Of a DNA stretch of 64,000 nt, positions 33,661 through 44,400 are shown one piece after another (the stretch's first letter is position 1; every line of letters starts with the position of its first letter). This DNA comes from Petroclostridium sp. X23. Its GTDB lineage: Bacteria; Bacillota; Clostridia; SK-Y3. Where the stretch lies: the NCBI RefSeq assembly GCF_030013905.1, contig NZ_CP124862.1, positions 2,421,051-2,485,050 of the forward strand. Reading direction: 5' to 3'. The notes beneath the pieces were generated by a model. It saw only the letters and a program-made list of their open reading frames with translations, had not been told where the DNA came from and made no database searches. The position numbers and the translations under genes are program-made.

Positions 33661-34869
33661 CTATGCTGCATTCTCAACAACATCTGCCGGCCGTTGTGTA
33701 GGAATTTTAATACGCAGCACAGAGATAAAATTAATCACTGCAATGGCAGCAGCACAGAGAAAAACATACTCATACCCGAAGCGGGTCCAAACGATACCTC
33801 CTATAAAAGGCATTGTCATCGCTACTGCATGGTCAATACTCACTCCCATTGCAATGGTTGGTGATATATCTCCCGGTTCGTCTGCAATCTTTTTAACATA
33901 AGTAGCCCTTGCCATACTTACCCCCATCAGCATTTGGTCAATAATAAAGCATACATATGCCAGATAGATCCCATAGCTGCCCAATCCCATTTTTTCAGAA
34001 AAGCCGTATCCTATGCATACAAATACTAAAATTACCGCTTCGGCTGCCAATATTAATTTTTCTCCTAATAGGTCGATAAGCTTCCCTAGCATAGGCTTGA
34101 AGAAAACCCCGACCATGGACCCTACAATACCTAATATGGCGAAAATCTCCACATCCTGATTAAAAATTTTTATCAGCACCCAAGGCCCGAAAGTCATGAA
34201 TACCTGTTTTCTTGCGCCGTATAATATATTCAGCCAATAAAACAGCGAATACTTTCTTTTTAATAGCACTTTCGTTTTGCGAGGTTGATAGACGCTTCGT
34301 GTCATAAACATGAAACCAACTGCCGCACAGGCCATTGCAACCGCAGCAATAGTAAAGGTAATCTGATAGCTAAAGTTCATATATCTGAAACCCAGCCATA
34401 TGATGCTGCATCCTACAACAGTAGCTGCTGTGGTAATGGCCTGAAAAGTACCTAAAACACTTCCATCTTTTTTGCCATCTGATAGAGACATCCCGATACT
34501 GGAAGTCAACGGCAGATATATATGAACGCCCGAACTCTGAATGAAAAGCCAAGCCATTAAAACCCCATAACTCGGTGAAAAGAAACCCATGCCCATAAAT
34601 CCCACCGCGGCAACAATATTAGCAAAGATAGCTAATCTTATATCTCCCAAAAAGTGGAATACCGAAAAAGATATCAGAACAACAAAGAATCCCGGAAACT
34701 CCCTTGGGAACTCTGTTAACCCTCTCATAAACGCAGTAATATCATAAGTTTTATCTAAAAAATTATTAAATGTTGTATCATATATTCCCATTCCTATGCC
34801 TATAAACATACTGCATAAAATGAACAAAAGAAAATCCTTATTATAATGATTTAGTACTCTTTTTATCAT
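33661..34869 (-). CDS. Major facilitator superfamily transporter
   Basis: About 402 residues from ATG 34869 (MIKRVLNHYNKDF), with about twelve hydrophobic helices. The longer frame to 34941 adds residues without membrane character. The EFPREFPGF and LSDGKKDGSVLGTFQA loops and the central basic loop (RSVYQPRKTKVLLKRK) fit an MFS fold. The substrate is unknown. It is separated from amtB by a strong terminator and stands alone. Confidence 0.8.
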   Translation of the reverse strand: MIKRVLNHYNKDFLLFILCSMFIGIGMGIYDTTFNNFLDKTYDITAFMRGLTEFPREFPGFFVVLISFSVFHFLGDIRLAIFANIVAAVGFMGMGFFSPSYGVLMAWLFIQSSGVHIYLPLTSSIGMSLSDGKKDGSVLGTFQAITTAATVVGCSIIWLGFRYMNFSYQITFTIAAVAMACAAVGFMFMTRSVYQPRKTKVLLKRKYSLFYWLNILYGARKQVFMTFGPWVLIKIFNQDVEIFAILGIVGSMVGVFFKPMLGKLIDLLGEKLILAAEAVILVFVCIGYGFSEKMGLGSYGIYLAYVCFIIDQMLMGVSMARATYVKKIADEPGDISPTIAMGVSIDHAVAMTMPFIGGIVWTRFGYEYVFLCAAAIAVINFISVLRIKIPTQRPADVVENAA

Positions 34870-34977
34870 ACTCAACCCCCAGATATTGATTCTATTTACC
34901 GGACAGTTTATACACTCTACTAAATCCTTCAGTAAACACAACGATTATTATATACCATCTTATGCAGCATTACAACA

Positions 34978-35017
34978 AAAAAGGAGTTCATCAGAATATT
35001 CTGATGAACTCCTTTTT
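34978..35017. terminator. Bidirectional terminator between amtB and the MFS gene
   Basis: A perfect 20-bp inverted repeat centred on GAATATTC with GGAGTTCATCA arms, ending in A- and T-runs. It terminates the amtB operon. Confidence 0.92.
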
Positions 35018-35033
35018 ACTATTAAATTATATC

Positions 35034-36347
35034 TTAGATTTTTAATACAAAATCTGCGTATGCTTGGGTAGCATGCTCACCATGGTCGAGTCCCATTTCT
35101 TCTTCTTGTTTAGTAACTCTCAATCCCATTGTATTCTTAATCACAGAGAACAGCACGAATGTGGTGCCTAGAGTCCATGCCGCTACAGCAGCTACACCAG
35201 CCAATTGAACCAATAATTGATTCACACCGCCGCCGTAGAACAATCCGCCTTCTACTGCGAATAAACCAACAAGAATTGTTCCAACACTACCGCATAATCC
35301 ATGAACGCCTACAGCACCTACAGGATCATCGATCTTTAATACTTTATCAATAAATTCTATTCCGTATACGATAACGACTCCGGCAATTGCACCAATTGCA
35401 AGGGCACCCCACATGCTTACCGCCGCACAACCTGCTGTAATTGAAACTAATCCTCCTAGAGCACCATTTAGTGTTAAGCTTACATCGGGCTTTCCATATT
35501 TTATCCATGTAATAATCATAACTACTAATGCCCCTGCTGCTGCTGCTAAGTTGGTAGTCATTGCAATACTTGCAACTGCTGCGTCAACAGCTAATTCACT
35601 ACCAGGGTTGAATCCGAACCATCCAAACCAGAGGATGAATACACCTAACGCACCTAAAGTAATATTGTGGCCAGGTATTGCGTAAACCTTACCATCAGCA
35701 CCGTATTTCCCTATTCTAGGCCCGATAATGGCTGCACCAACCAATGCTGCCCATCCACCTACCGAGTGTACAACGGTTGATCCTGCAAAGTCTATAAATC
35801 CTAAGCTTGAAAGCCAGCCGCCTCCCCATGTCCAGTGACCAACGACAGGATAAATGATGATGGTAATAACTGCACTATATACAACATAAGAAGCAAACTT
35901 CGTTCTTTCAGCCATAGCTCCTGACACGATAGTCGCTGCAGTTGCAGCAAATACGGTTTGGAAGATGATAAAGGCAGGCATTGGTATATTTAGACCAAGA
36001 TCAATAGTATCCGGATTTAGAAAACCGGTAGTACCGATGAATCCCATTAAGTCATCACCAAACATGATTCCGAAGCCTACAACAAAAAATGTAATTGATC
36101 CTATAGAAAAGTCCATTAAATTCTTCATAATAATATTACTTGCATTCTTTGCTCTTGTGAATCCGGCTTCTACCATCGCAAAACCTGCTTGCATAAAGAA
36201 TACCAGGAATGCTGCGATCAGTACCCAAATTGTATCCAACGCGTTTTGCACACCTTCCGGTGTTAAAGCCTCGTCGGCTGCAAAAGCAACTACAGGTAGT
36301 AATACTATGCTCATTATCAAAAGTAACACTAACACTCTTCTTGACAT
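35034..36347 (-). CDS. amtB: Ammonium transporter
   Basis: A 437-residue Amt channel with a signal peptide (about 1-23, ending VVAFA) and eleven expected helices. Conserved elements are AGFAMVEAGFTRAKNA, GHWTWGGGWL, the first pore His in HNITLGALGVFILWFGWFGFNPGS, and the second pore His in AVGVHGLCGSVGTILVG. It conducts ammonium across the membrane and is normally gated by a P-II protein, encoded just upstream (33 bp gap). It is last in the glnA-ANTAR-glnK-amtB run. Confidence 0.95.
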   Translation of the reverse strand: MSRRVLVLLLIMSIVLLPVVAFAADEALTPEGVQNALDTIWVLIAAFLVFFMQAGFAMVEAGFTRAKNASNIIMKNLMDFSIGSITFFVVGFGIMFGDDLMGFIGTTGFLNPDTIDLGLNIPMPAFIIFQTVFAATAATIVSGAMAERTKFASYVVYSAVITIIIYPVVGHWTWGGGWLSSLGFIDFAGSTVVHSVGGWAALVGAAIIGPRIGKYGADGKVYAIPGHNITLGALGVFILWFGWFGFNPGSELAVDAAVASIAMTTNLAAAAGALVVMIITWIKYGKPDVSLTLNGALGGLVSITAGCAAVSMWGALAIGAIAGVVIVYGIEFIDKVLKIDDPVGAVGVHGLCGSVGTILVGLFAVEGGLFYGGGVNQLLVQLAGVAAVAAWTLGTTFVLFSVIKNTMGLRVTKQEEEMGLDHGEHATQAYADFVLKI

Positions 36348-36380
36348 TTAAAACACCCTTTCATCTCATTTATTCATAGC

Positions 36381-36719
36381 TTATAATGCTGCGTCTCCAG
36401 TTTCTCCTGTTCTAATTCTTATCGCATTTTCTACATCGTAGATAAATATCTTACCATCACCTACATTGCCGGTATTCATCGTATCTCTTACTTTCTTAAT
36501 AATTCCTTCTACGGAGGCATCAGGAATTATAATATCTACTTTTATTTTGTGCAGTAAATTAATGGTAAGCTCTGCACCCCTATACATTTCTTTTATTCCT
36601 CTTTGGTTCCCGCATCCCATCACGGTGGATACCATCATTCCCTTTATCCCTGCTTTGTCAAGAACTTCTTTCAGCTCCTCCATTTTTTCCGGGCGGATAA
36701 TAATTTCAAGCTTTTTCAT
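36381..36719 (-). CDS. P-II nitrogen regulatory protein (GlnK/GlnB-like)
   Basis: 112 residues from ATG 36719. The fold is complete: an MKKLEIIIRPEKMEELKEVL start, a T-loop GCGNQRGIKEMYRGAEL (about 35-51), and the ATP/2-oxoglutarate B-loop VGDGKIFIYDVENAIRIRTGE. Position 51, Tyr in uridylylated P-II proteins, is Leu here (AEL). Control by GlnD-type uridylylation is therefore unlikely, and regulation should be by direct ligand binding. Encoded before amtB, it should block or open the channel. Confidence 0.93.
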   Translation of the reverse strand: MKKLEIIIRPEKMEELKEVLDKAGIKGMMVSTVMGCGNQRGIKEMYRGAELTINLLHKIKVDIIIPDASVEGIIKKVRDTMNTGNVGDGKIFIYDVENAIRIRTGETGDAAL

Positions 36720-36756
36720 AAATAACACACCTCTCCTTTATTTTTTATATAAGAAA

Positions 36757-36784
36757 AGACGCCGTGAATAAACACCGGCGCCTT
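36757..36784 (-). terminator. Hairpin between the ANTAR gene and the P-II gene
   Basis: GGCGCCGGTG and CACGGCGTC form a bulged 9-bp stem followed by TTTTC on the minus strand. A partial terminator that lowers glnK-amtB expression relative to glnA is likely. Confidence 0.55.
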
Positions 36785-36855
36785 AGCCAACATAATAATA
36801 TATGCTCATCAACGAGCTATGAAATTTACGGGTAGTGGGTATTACAAGTTACTGA

Positions 36856-37428
36856 TTATTGCATTGTATCTATTATGATCTTTGCGATATCTTTCATTGG
36901 AACTCCGCTGTCCATGCTTTGTTTTTGAATCCTTCTATAGGCTTCCGGCTCCGGAAGTCCCATCTTTTCCATTAAAAGACCTTTTGCTCTGTCAATCAAT
37001 TTTCTCGATTCAAGATTTTTCTTCAATTCATTTACTTCGTCTTCTAGCTTCTTGACTTTTCTTTTACTTCGTAAAACAATATCAATAGTATAAATTAATG
37101 TTGTCTTATTCAGCGGTTTGTTTAGACAAATAATATCCAAATGGCCTGCTGAACCTTCAATATCTTCCTTCTGACTCTGATTTGTTAGCACTATCACAGT
37201 ACACAAACCATCTCCCGCTACGATCTTTCCAACTTCAAAACCTGTAGTATCGGGAAGCTCATAGTTGATAATCAGAACATCCGGTCTTAACATCCGAACT
37301 CTTCTGATAGCCTCATTTCCAGAATTACAAACATCCAGAACATTGAGTCCGCTTTGTATGAGCACGTTTCTTATACGACTTCCCAACTCCATATTATTTA
37401 TTGAAACAATTATATCTGCACGGCTCAT
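36856..37428 (-). CDS. ANTAR-domain antiterminator of nitrogen genes, pseudo-receiver
   Basis: 190 residues from ATG 37428 (GGGGGAG site). The N-terminal ~115 residues have a CheY-like fold but lack the phosphorylation site. The acidic pair is Asn-Asn (SINNMELG) and the phospho-acceptor position is Asn (VLIINYELPD), while the Lys in LNKPL remains. After a short coiled coil (about 120-140), the ANTAR RNA-binding domain fills the C-terminus (LIDRAKGLLMEKMGLPEPEAYRRIQKQSMDSG). It should bind paired hexaloop hairpins in nascent leaders of glnA and gltB. The activating signal is unknown; direct contact with P-II or glutamine synthetase is inference. Confidence 0.88.
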   Translation of the reverse strand: MSRADIIVSINNMELGSRIRNVLIQSGLNVLDVCNSGNEAIRRVRMLRPDVLIINYELPDTTGFEVGKIVAGDGLCTVIVLTNQSQKEDIEGSAGHLDIICLNKPLNKTTLIYTIDIVLRSKRKVKKLEDEVNELKKNLESRKLIDRAKGLLMEKMGLPEPEAYRRIQKQSMDSGVPMKDIAKIIIDTMQ

Positions 37429-37466
37429 CACCAACACTCCCCCATCATCCCTCAATAAAGATCGAG

Positions 37467-38798
37467 TTAATATTTGGTGAGATACTGATCAATTTCCCAC
37501 TGATGAACCTTTGTTCTATAATCATCCCATTCAATTAATTTTGCTTCTATATATCTTGCGTGAGTATGAGAACCAAGCGTCGCTTTCATTAACTCATCGT
37601 TTTTCAGCTGCAGAATAGCTTCCTCCAGACTTTCCGGGAGACTATCTATACCATATTTATCCCTGGCGGCAGCGTCCATTTCATAAATATTTTTTTCGAT
37701 GCTGGCCGGAGGCTTTAAATCGTTCTTTATCCCATCTAATCCCGCTGCCAATGCGACTGCAAGTGTAAGATAAGGATTGCATGAAGGGTCAGGATTTCTC
37801 AACTCGACACGAGTACCTGCTCCCCTTGTTGCAGGAATCCTTATTAAGGGACTTCTATTTTTAGCAGACCAAGCAACATAAACGGGTGCTTCATACCCCG
37901 GCACCAATCTTTTATATGAATTCACAGTCGGATTTGTGATTGCTGCCATTGCCTTTACATGCTTTAAAATACCGGCAATAAAATTATATGCGATTTTACT
38001 TAAGCCTAGCTCATCATCCGGATCATAAAATACATTTATGCCATCTTTAGAAAGTGACATGTTGGTATGCATTCCTGAACCACTGATTCCGAATATCGGC
38101 TTAGGCATAAATGTTGCATGCAATCCATGTCTCTGCGCCATGGCCTTTACTACCAGCTTGAATGTCATAATGTTATCGGCGGTTTGCACCCCTTCGGAAT
38201 ATTTAAAATCTATTTCATGTTGTCCTCTTGCAACTTCGTGATGGGATGCTTCAATCTCAAAACCCATTTCTTCTAACATCAGACACATATCTCTTCTTGC
38301 ATTTTCACCAAGATCAATAGGTCCTAAATCAAAATATCCTGCATTATCATGGGTAATGGTTGTAGGATTTCCATTCTCATCGGTCAAGAATAGGAAGAAC
38401 TCACATTCCGGTCCCACGTTAAATGTATAACCCATATCGGCCGCTTCTTTAACGACTTTTTTTAGAATATATCTAGGGTCTCCTTCAAATGGAGTACCAT
38501 CAGGGTTATATACATCACAAATCATTCTTGCTACTCTTCCGGGCTGTGGTCGCCAAGGAAAAATACTAAAAGTAGTTGGGTCGGGTCTTAAGTACATATC
38601 TGATTCTTCAATTCTTACAAATCCTTCAATTGATGAACCGTCAAACATGCATTGATTACTTAACGCTTTTTCCAATTGGTTTGATGTGATAGCTACATTT
38701 TTCAAAGTTCCAAAAATATCCGTAAACTGAAGTCTAATAAATTTGACATCCTGCTCTTTCACCATTCTCATTACATCTTCTTTGGTATAGTCTGACAT
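37467..38798 (-). CDS. glnA: Glutamine synthetase, type I
   Basis: 443 residues from ATG 38798 ([10 protein letters not shown]). GS-I motifs are present: [29 protein letters not shown] with the latch region, [23 protein letters not shown], the [20 protein letters not shown]/metal region, and NRSPLIRIP with [15 protein letters not shown]. Length fits the GSI-alpha type, which is feedback-regulated rather than adenylylated. It makes glutamine from glutamate and ammonium. It heads the glnA-ANTAR-glnK-amtB cluster behind an antitermination-type leader. Confidence 0.96.
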   Translation of the reverse strand: MSDYTKEDVMRMVKEQDVKFIRLQFTDIFGTLKNVAITSNQLEKALSNQCMFDGSSIEGFVRIEESDMYLRPDPTTFSIFPWRPQPGRVARMICDVYNPDGTPFEGDPRYILKKVVKEAADMGYTFNVGPECEFFLFLTDENGNPTTITHDNAGYFDLGPIDLGENARRDMCLMLEEMGFEIEASHHEVARGQHEIDFKYSEGVQTADNIMTFKLVVKAMAQRHGLHATFMPKPIFGISGSGMHTNMSLSKDGINVFYDPDDELGLSKIAYNFIAGILKHVKAMAAITNPTVNSYKRLVPGYEAPVYVAWSAKNRSPLIRIPATRGAGTRVELRNPDPSCNPYLTLAVALAAGLDGIKNDLKPPASIEKNIYEMDAAARDKYGIDSLPESLEEAILQLKNDELMKATLGSHTHARYIEAKLIEWDDYRTKVHQWEIDQYLTKY

Positions 38799-38904
38799 GC
38801 ATATCAAACCCCTTTCATCATGGTCTATAAATAATAACGATTAACTACTGATTATTATTCATTCCCTATTTTATACATTTCATATCTAGTAAAATAGAAT
38901 TAAA

Positions 38905-38968
38905 TACAAAAAGACGTTCCTACTTAAAGACAACTTTTAAGATTATCTTTAAAGAACGTCATTGTTCC
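38905..38968 (-). promoter_or_regulatory. ANTAR-type antitermination leader of glnA
   Basis: On the minus strand GGAAC-AATGAC-GTTC (38968-38954) forms a small hairpin whose six-base loop has A first and G fourth, the ANTAR recognition pattern. Its 3' arm is also the start of a long terminator (GACGTTCTTTAAAGA ... GGAACGTC, 38960-38913) followed by TTTTTG. The two structures are mutually exclusive. A further hairpin (CCAATA/TATTGG, 38966-38988) lies just upstream and may be the first ANTAR hairpin, though its loop does not fit well. Confidence 0.8.
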
Positions 38969-39009
38969 AATAATTATTAAATATATTGGTAATGCTTTAA
39001 CTTGATTCT

Positions 39010-39037
39010 ATTATATCATAATTTTAAAAAAATGCAA
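39010..39037 (-). promoter_or_regulatory. glnA promoter
   Basis: TTGCAT (39037-39032), 16-bp spacer, TATAAT (39015-39010). TTGCAA-type half-sites at 39033-39037 and 39056-39060 resemble those before gltB and gdhA. Confidence 0.7.
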
Positions 39038-39281
39038 TAGAAAATTATAAATATTTTGCAATTTATCTTATGAAAAATTTCATTTTTAGTGCATATATAT
39101 TGTAAATTGTATATAAAGTATTAGAATTTTGAATCAATAAATATTTCAATATGCATTTACAAGCATGTACAATTATAATAGTATTTACAAACATCAGGTA
39201 TCTTCCAATTATTTATTGAATATATTATAAAGATATTATATAATTTTACCATAAATATTTTAGAAAGGAAGGATTATACAT

Positions 39282-39773
39282 ATGGACATGAACAATTTAT
39301 CAATGCTGTTTGCAGTGCTTGGAGTCTTCATGTTGTTTTTATTTATCATCGGCATCGTACTATATGTCTTGTTTGCAATAGGACTCTATGGGATGGCAAA
39401 AAATCAACAACTGGAAAACGAATGGTTCGCCTGGATCCCCATACTCCAGCTTTACATTATTGGGAAGATCCTTAAGGAAATCAAGATTGCTGATTACACC
39501 ATCAGCAGGCTTGAAATTGTTTTACCGGTAGCAACCCTGGCTATGATAGTTCTATCAGGCATCCCAGTGATCGGGTGGTTGCTGGGTTTAGCGTATTTTG
39601 TTTTTAATATCTTCGTCACGTATCAACTCTTCAAGATGTATAAGGGTGATAAAGCTACGTTGATGACTGTCTTAAGTTTTATATTGTTCTTCATGGGGCC
39701 TATCTATATATTCAACTTAAGAAATGCATCTCCTATGCTAAGTAAAGAACCTCAGCAGGATATTATCATGTAA
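39282..39773 (+). CDS. Four-helix membrane protein of unknown function
   Basis: 163 residues, one of the few plus-strand genes. It has an AGAAAGGAAGG ribosome site. The first helix is followed by an [32 protein letters not shown] segment seen in a widespread small Firmicutes membrane family, then three more helices and a short polar tail. No function can be assigned. It is divergent from glnA and convergent with gltD. Confidence 0.75.
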   Translation: MDMNNLSMLFAVLGVFMLFLFIIGIVLYVLFAIGLYGMAKNQQLENEWFAWIPILQLYIIGKILKEIKIADYTISRLEIVLPVATLAMIVLSGIPVIGWLLGLAYFVFNIFVTYQLFKMYKGDKATLMTVLSFILFFMGPIYIFNLRNASPMLSKEPQQDIIM

Positions 39774-39855
39774 ATTACATATGCGGACGGCCAATGGCCG
39801 CCCCATAGCGGCTACCCGTTATAGTAAAATCTGTTTCTTTATTATTTTAGTCATG

Positions 39856-39893
39856 AAAAAAACATGGCACCTTAATCGGTACCATGTTTTTTT
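39856..39893. terminator. Bidirectional terminator between 39282 gene and gltD
   Basis: A 10-bp stem (ACATGGCACC/GGTACCATGT, one mismatch) flanked by A7 and T8 runs. A GC-rich palindrome (GGACGGCCAATGGCCGCC, about 39785-39802) precedes it. Confidence 0.9.
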
Positions 39894-39917
39894 ATTTCTA
39901 TTGAAATTTAAATCTAA

Positions 39918-41402
39918 TTATTTTAAGTTTGTTGAACTCATTAAATATTTGTCACATTCTCTTGCTGCAGCACGGCCTTCATTGATTGCCCATACTACAA
40001 GACTCTGTCCGCGACGCATATCACCGGCTGCAAATATACCTTCTATATTTGTAGCAAATTTACCATAAGCTGCATTTACATTGGAACGAGCGTCACTCTC
40101 AAGTCCTAACTGTGATACAACAGTATCTTCCGGACCGGTGAATCCCATCGCCAAGAGTACTAATTGTGCAGGCCATGCTTTTTCTGACCCTTCAATCTCT
40201 TTCGGACTAAATCTGCCTTGTGCATCCTTAACCCATTCGATATTTACAGTGTGTACTTCTTTAACCGCACCGTTCTCATCACCGACGATTTTCTTGGTCA
40301 TGATGCAATATTCACGCGGGTCTTTACCGTACAACTCCGCAGCTTCTTCCTGACCATAGTCCATACGATAGATCTTGGGCCACTGCGGCCATGGGTTATC
40401 AGGTGTACGTTCTTCCGGCGGCTTCGGCATAATTTCAAGCTGTACCACACTCTTGCAGCCATGACGGATAGATGTTCCTACACAGTCTGTTCCGGTATCT
40501 CCGCCACCGATAACAATGACATCTTTTCCTTTTGCACTGATATAGTTGCCATCTTCAAGATTGGAGTCAAGAAGGCTCTTTGTATTGGCCTTCAAAAATT
40601 CCATTGCAAAGTATACACCGCTTAACTCTCTGCCTTCTACTGCCAAATCTCTAGGATTGGTAGATCCACAACATAAAACTAAGGCATCATACTCAGATTT
40701 CAGTTTTTCTACAGGATAATCCTTACCGATCTCCGTATTGGTAACAAAAGTAATTCCTTCTTCAGCCATTAGGTCTACTCTTCTCTGCACGATGCCCTTA
40801 TCCAGCTTCATATTAGGAATACCATACATTAACAAGCCGCCGATACGGTCAGCCCGCTCATATACTGTTACCGAATGTCCTACTTTATTTAATTGAGCAG
40901 CGCAGGCCAGACCTGAAGGTCCGGACCCAACTACTGCCACTTTCTTTCCTGTACGTACCTTAGGGGGTTCCGCTACTACCCAGCCTTCTTCGAAGGCTCT
41001 ATCAATGATATGACACTCATTATTTTTGATAGTAACTGCCGGCTCCAACATCCCCAATGTACATGATCCTTCACAAGGTGCCGGACAAACTCTTCCGGTA
41101 AATTCCGGAAAGTTGTTGGTCTTAAGAAGCCTATTAAGGGCTTCTTTCCACATCCCTTTATAGATCAAATCATTCCATTCAGGGATCAGGTTGTTAATAG
41201 GACAGCCCGATGCCATTCCGGCTAGCAGCATACCGCTGTGGCAGAATGGTATTCCGCAATCCATACACCGCGCGCCTTGCTTTTGCAGTTCTTCTTCATT
41301 AAAATGGTCGTGGAACTCCTGCCAATCACCAATCCTTTCGGAAGGTGCACGATCTACAGGCAGTTCACGTGTATATTCCATAAATCCTGTTGGTTTACCC
41401 AT
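39918..41402 (-). CDS. gltD: Glutamate synthase small (beta) subunit
   Basis: A 494-residue NADPH-dependent flavoprotein. The N-terminal iron-sulfur Cys motif CMDCGIPFC...CPINN is followed by [12 protein letters not shown]. The FAD-binding [17 protein letters not shown] and NADPH-binding [18 protein letters not shown] turns are intact, as is the [17 protein letters not shown]-terminal FAD motif. It passes electrons to GltB for reductive amidation of 2-oxoglutarate by glutamine. It lies 30 bp after gltB. Strong GGAGGA site. Confidence 0.96.
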   Translation of the reverse strand: MGKPTGFMEYTRELPVDRAPSERIGDWQEFHDHFNEEELQKQGARCMDCGIPFCHSGMLLAGMASGCPINNLIPEWNDLIYKGMWKEALNRLLKTNNFPEFTGRVCPAPCEGSCTLGMLEPAVTIKNNECHIIDRAFEEGWVVAEPPKVRTGKKVAVVGSGPSGLACAAQLNKVGHSVTVYERADRIGGLLMYGIPNMKLDKGIVQRRVDLMAEEGITFVTNTEIGKDYPVEKLKSEYDALVLCCGSTNPRDLAVEGRELSGVYFAMEFLKANTKSLLDSNLEDGNYISAKGKDVIVIGGGDTGTDCVGTSIRHGCKSVVQLEIMPKPPEERTPDNPWPQWPKIYRMDYGQEEAAELYGKDPREYCIMTKKIVGDENGAVKEVHTVNIEWVKDAQGRFSPKEIEGSEKAWPAQLVLLAMGFTGPEDTVVSQLGLESDARSNVNAAYGKFATNIEGIFAAGDMRRGQSLVVWAINEGRAAARECDKYLMSSTNLK

Positions 41403-41432
41403 CTCATGTCCTCCATTTCTTGTGATTGCAGC

Positions 41433-44400
41433 TTAGTTTCCACTTACACGTGCCATATCACGATTATTTTCTTGGAAAGCAGCCATCATGGCTTCTTCGC
41501 CGCTCAAGCCGGCACTTTGTACTCTTTTAAGCGCTTGAAGTACCACTTTATAATCCTTAGGTATTACTTTAACAAATTTTTTCACCATTTCATCCCAGTT
41601 TTCAAGGATCCGCTTTGCAACCGTACTTTCAGTATAGTTTGCATGCTTGGTAATCATATCTTTTAGTTCTTGAGCATCTTCTTCATCTTGCAGGTCTTCC
41701 AAATAAACCATTTCTTTGTTACAGTTTTCTTTAAACTTTCCGTTTTCATTGTACACATATGCGATCCCCCCTGACATACCTGCCGCAAAGTTTCTTCCGG
41801 TTGACCCCAGAATCACCGCGCGTCCTCCTGTCATGTATTCGCATCCGTGATCGCCTACTGCTTCAACAACTGCATACACACCGCTGTTTCTCACACAGAA
41901 ACGTTCTCCGGCGCTTCCTCTGATATAGGCTTCCCCTGCTGTAGCGCCATAGAATGCAACGTTACCGACGATAACATTGTCTTCAGGTACAAAGGTAGAC
42001 TCTTTCGGAGGCACTACAATAAGTTTACCACCGGATAAGCCTTTACCGATATAATCGTTGCTGTCACCTTCAAGTTTCATGGTTACACCTTTGGAAACAA
42101 AAGCCCCAAAGCTTTGACCCGCTGAACCTTTAAAGTAAAGCTTAATAGTATCTTCATCAAAACCTTTTAGTCCATGCTTCTTGGCGATCTCACTTGCCAA
42201 AATCGTTCCAACCACACGGTTTGTATTTTTTATAGGCAATATCGCTTCCACCGGTTTTCCTGATTCCAATGCAGGTTTGCATATTTCAAGTAAGGAGTTG
42301 TAGTCTAAAGACTTTTCCAGTTCATGGTCCTGCTTCATGGTACAATATCTTCCTACATTTTCTCCTACTTCAGGTGTATAAAGCAGTGCGGATAAATCTA
42401 CGCCTTTAACCTTCCAATGGTCAATAGCTTTCTTAGGCATCAGCTTATCTACACGGCCAACCATTTCATCTATTGTTCTAAAGCCCATTTTAGCCATCCA
42501 CTCACGTAAATCCTGGGCAATAAATCTCATGAAGTTTTCTACATGTTCCGGTTTACCCATGAATTTCTTTCTCAGCTCCGGATTTTGAGTAGCAACCCCT
42601 ACAGGACATGTATCTAAGTGACATACCCTCATCATGACGCAGCCCAGAACAATCAGTGGAGCTGTCGCAAAGCCAAACTCTTCGGCACCAAGCAATGCGG
42701 CAATCGCTACATCACGACCGGTGAGAAGTTTTCCGTCGGTCTCAACGGTAATCCTGCTTCTCAAATCGTTCATCAACAGCGTTTGGTGTGTTTCAGCAAC
42801 ACCTAACTCCCAAGGAAGTCCGGCATGACGTATGCTGGTTCTTGGTGATGCTCCGGTACCACCATCATAACCGCTGATGAGTACAACATCGGCACGGCCT
42901 TTTGCAACACCTGCTGCAATAGTTCCTACACCCACTTCAGATACCAACTTAACCGTAATTCTTGCACCTCTGTTTGCATTTTTTAAGTCATGAATCAACT
43001 GTGCAAGGTCTTCAATGGAATAGATATCATGGTGCGGAGGCGGTGAAATCAATCCTACACCCGGTGTAGAATATCTTGCTTTTGCAACCCACGGATATAC
43101 CTTTCTACCCGGCAGTTGCCCGCCTTCACCCGGTTTAGCTCCTTGTGCCATTTTAATCTGAATCTCTTTGGAATTTACCAAATATTCGATTGTAACCCCA
43201 AAACGTCCTGACGCAACCTGTTTGATCGCACTACATTTTGAATCTCCATTCGCCTCCGGAATAAACCTTTCAGGGTCTTCTCCGCCTTCACCGGTATTGC
43301 TCTTTCCGCCTATACGGTTCATCGCAATTGCTATACTTTCATGCGCTTCCTTACTGATGGAACCGTAAGACATCGCACCGGTTTTAAATCTTTTACAGAT
43401 AGACTCAACGGATTCTACCTCATCGATAGAAATCGGCTGCTCTACCATTTTCATATCCAATAAACCTCTAATGGTGCAGTGACTTTGAGCCTGCTCATTA
43501 ATTAATCCGGTATATTCTTTGAACAGTTCATAGTTACCTGTTCTGCACGCGTGCTGAAGCTTATGCACTGATTCCGGATTGAAAAGATGATATTCTCCAT
43601 CTTTTCTCCATTGATAATTTCCGCCGCTCTCCAGATTTTTTACATCCGCCTGACGCTCGGCAAAAGCACTCTCGTGACGCATTTTTGCTTCTTGAGCAAT
43701 CTGTTCAATGCCAACACCGCCAATTCGGGATGGTGTCCATGTAAAGTATTTATCAATTACTGCACTATCAATACCCAACGCTTCGAAAATCTGTGCGCCT
43801 TGATAACTCTGTATGGTTGAAATCCCCATCTTGGACATTACTTTTACAACACCCTTGGTAGCTCCTTTAATATATTTATAAATCGCATCTTTATAAGTGA
43901 TATCCGTTAGAAGGTCGTGTTCAATCATATCTTCTATTGTTTCAAATGCCAAATACGGATTAATCGCACTCACACCATATCCCAGTAAAAGAGCAAAATG
44001 ATGTACTTCGCGCGGTTCGCCTGATTCGAGCAGCAAGCTCACTTTCATTCTTGTTCCTTCACGAATGAGATAATGATGCAGACCCGCAACTGCTAACAGC
44101 GCCGGGATGGGTGCTTTCTCAGCATCTACACCTCTATCGGATAGTATTAAGAAATTATATCCGTCATCGATTGCTTTATTTGCAGATTGGAACAACTCTT
44201 CCATCGCTTTTCCCAATCCTATGCCGCCTTCCGCCGCATTAAACAGAATCGGAAGAGTTGTTGCCTTAAAGCCTTCTCTAGTAATTCTTCTTAGTTTTTC
44301 CAACTCTTCATTGCTAAGAATAGGAGTCTTTAATTTAATCTGTCTGCAGCTTCTTGGCCCCGGTTGAAGCAAATTCCCTTCCGAACCGATCATGGTGATA

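Noticed and set aside
39785..39802. GC-rich palindrome near the 39282 gene as a third copy of repeat family 1
   Set aside because: It shares only the GCGGACG core; the arms differ, so I did not join it to the family.
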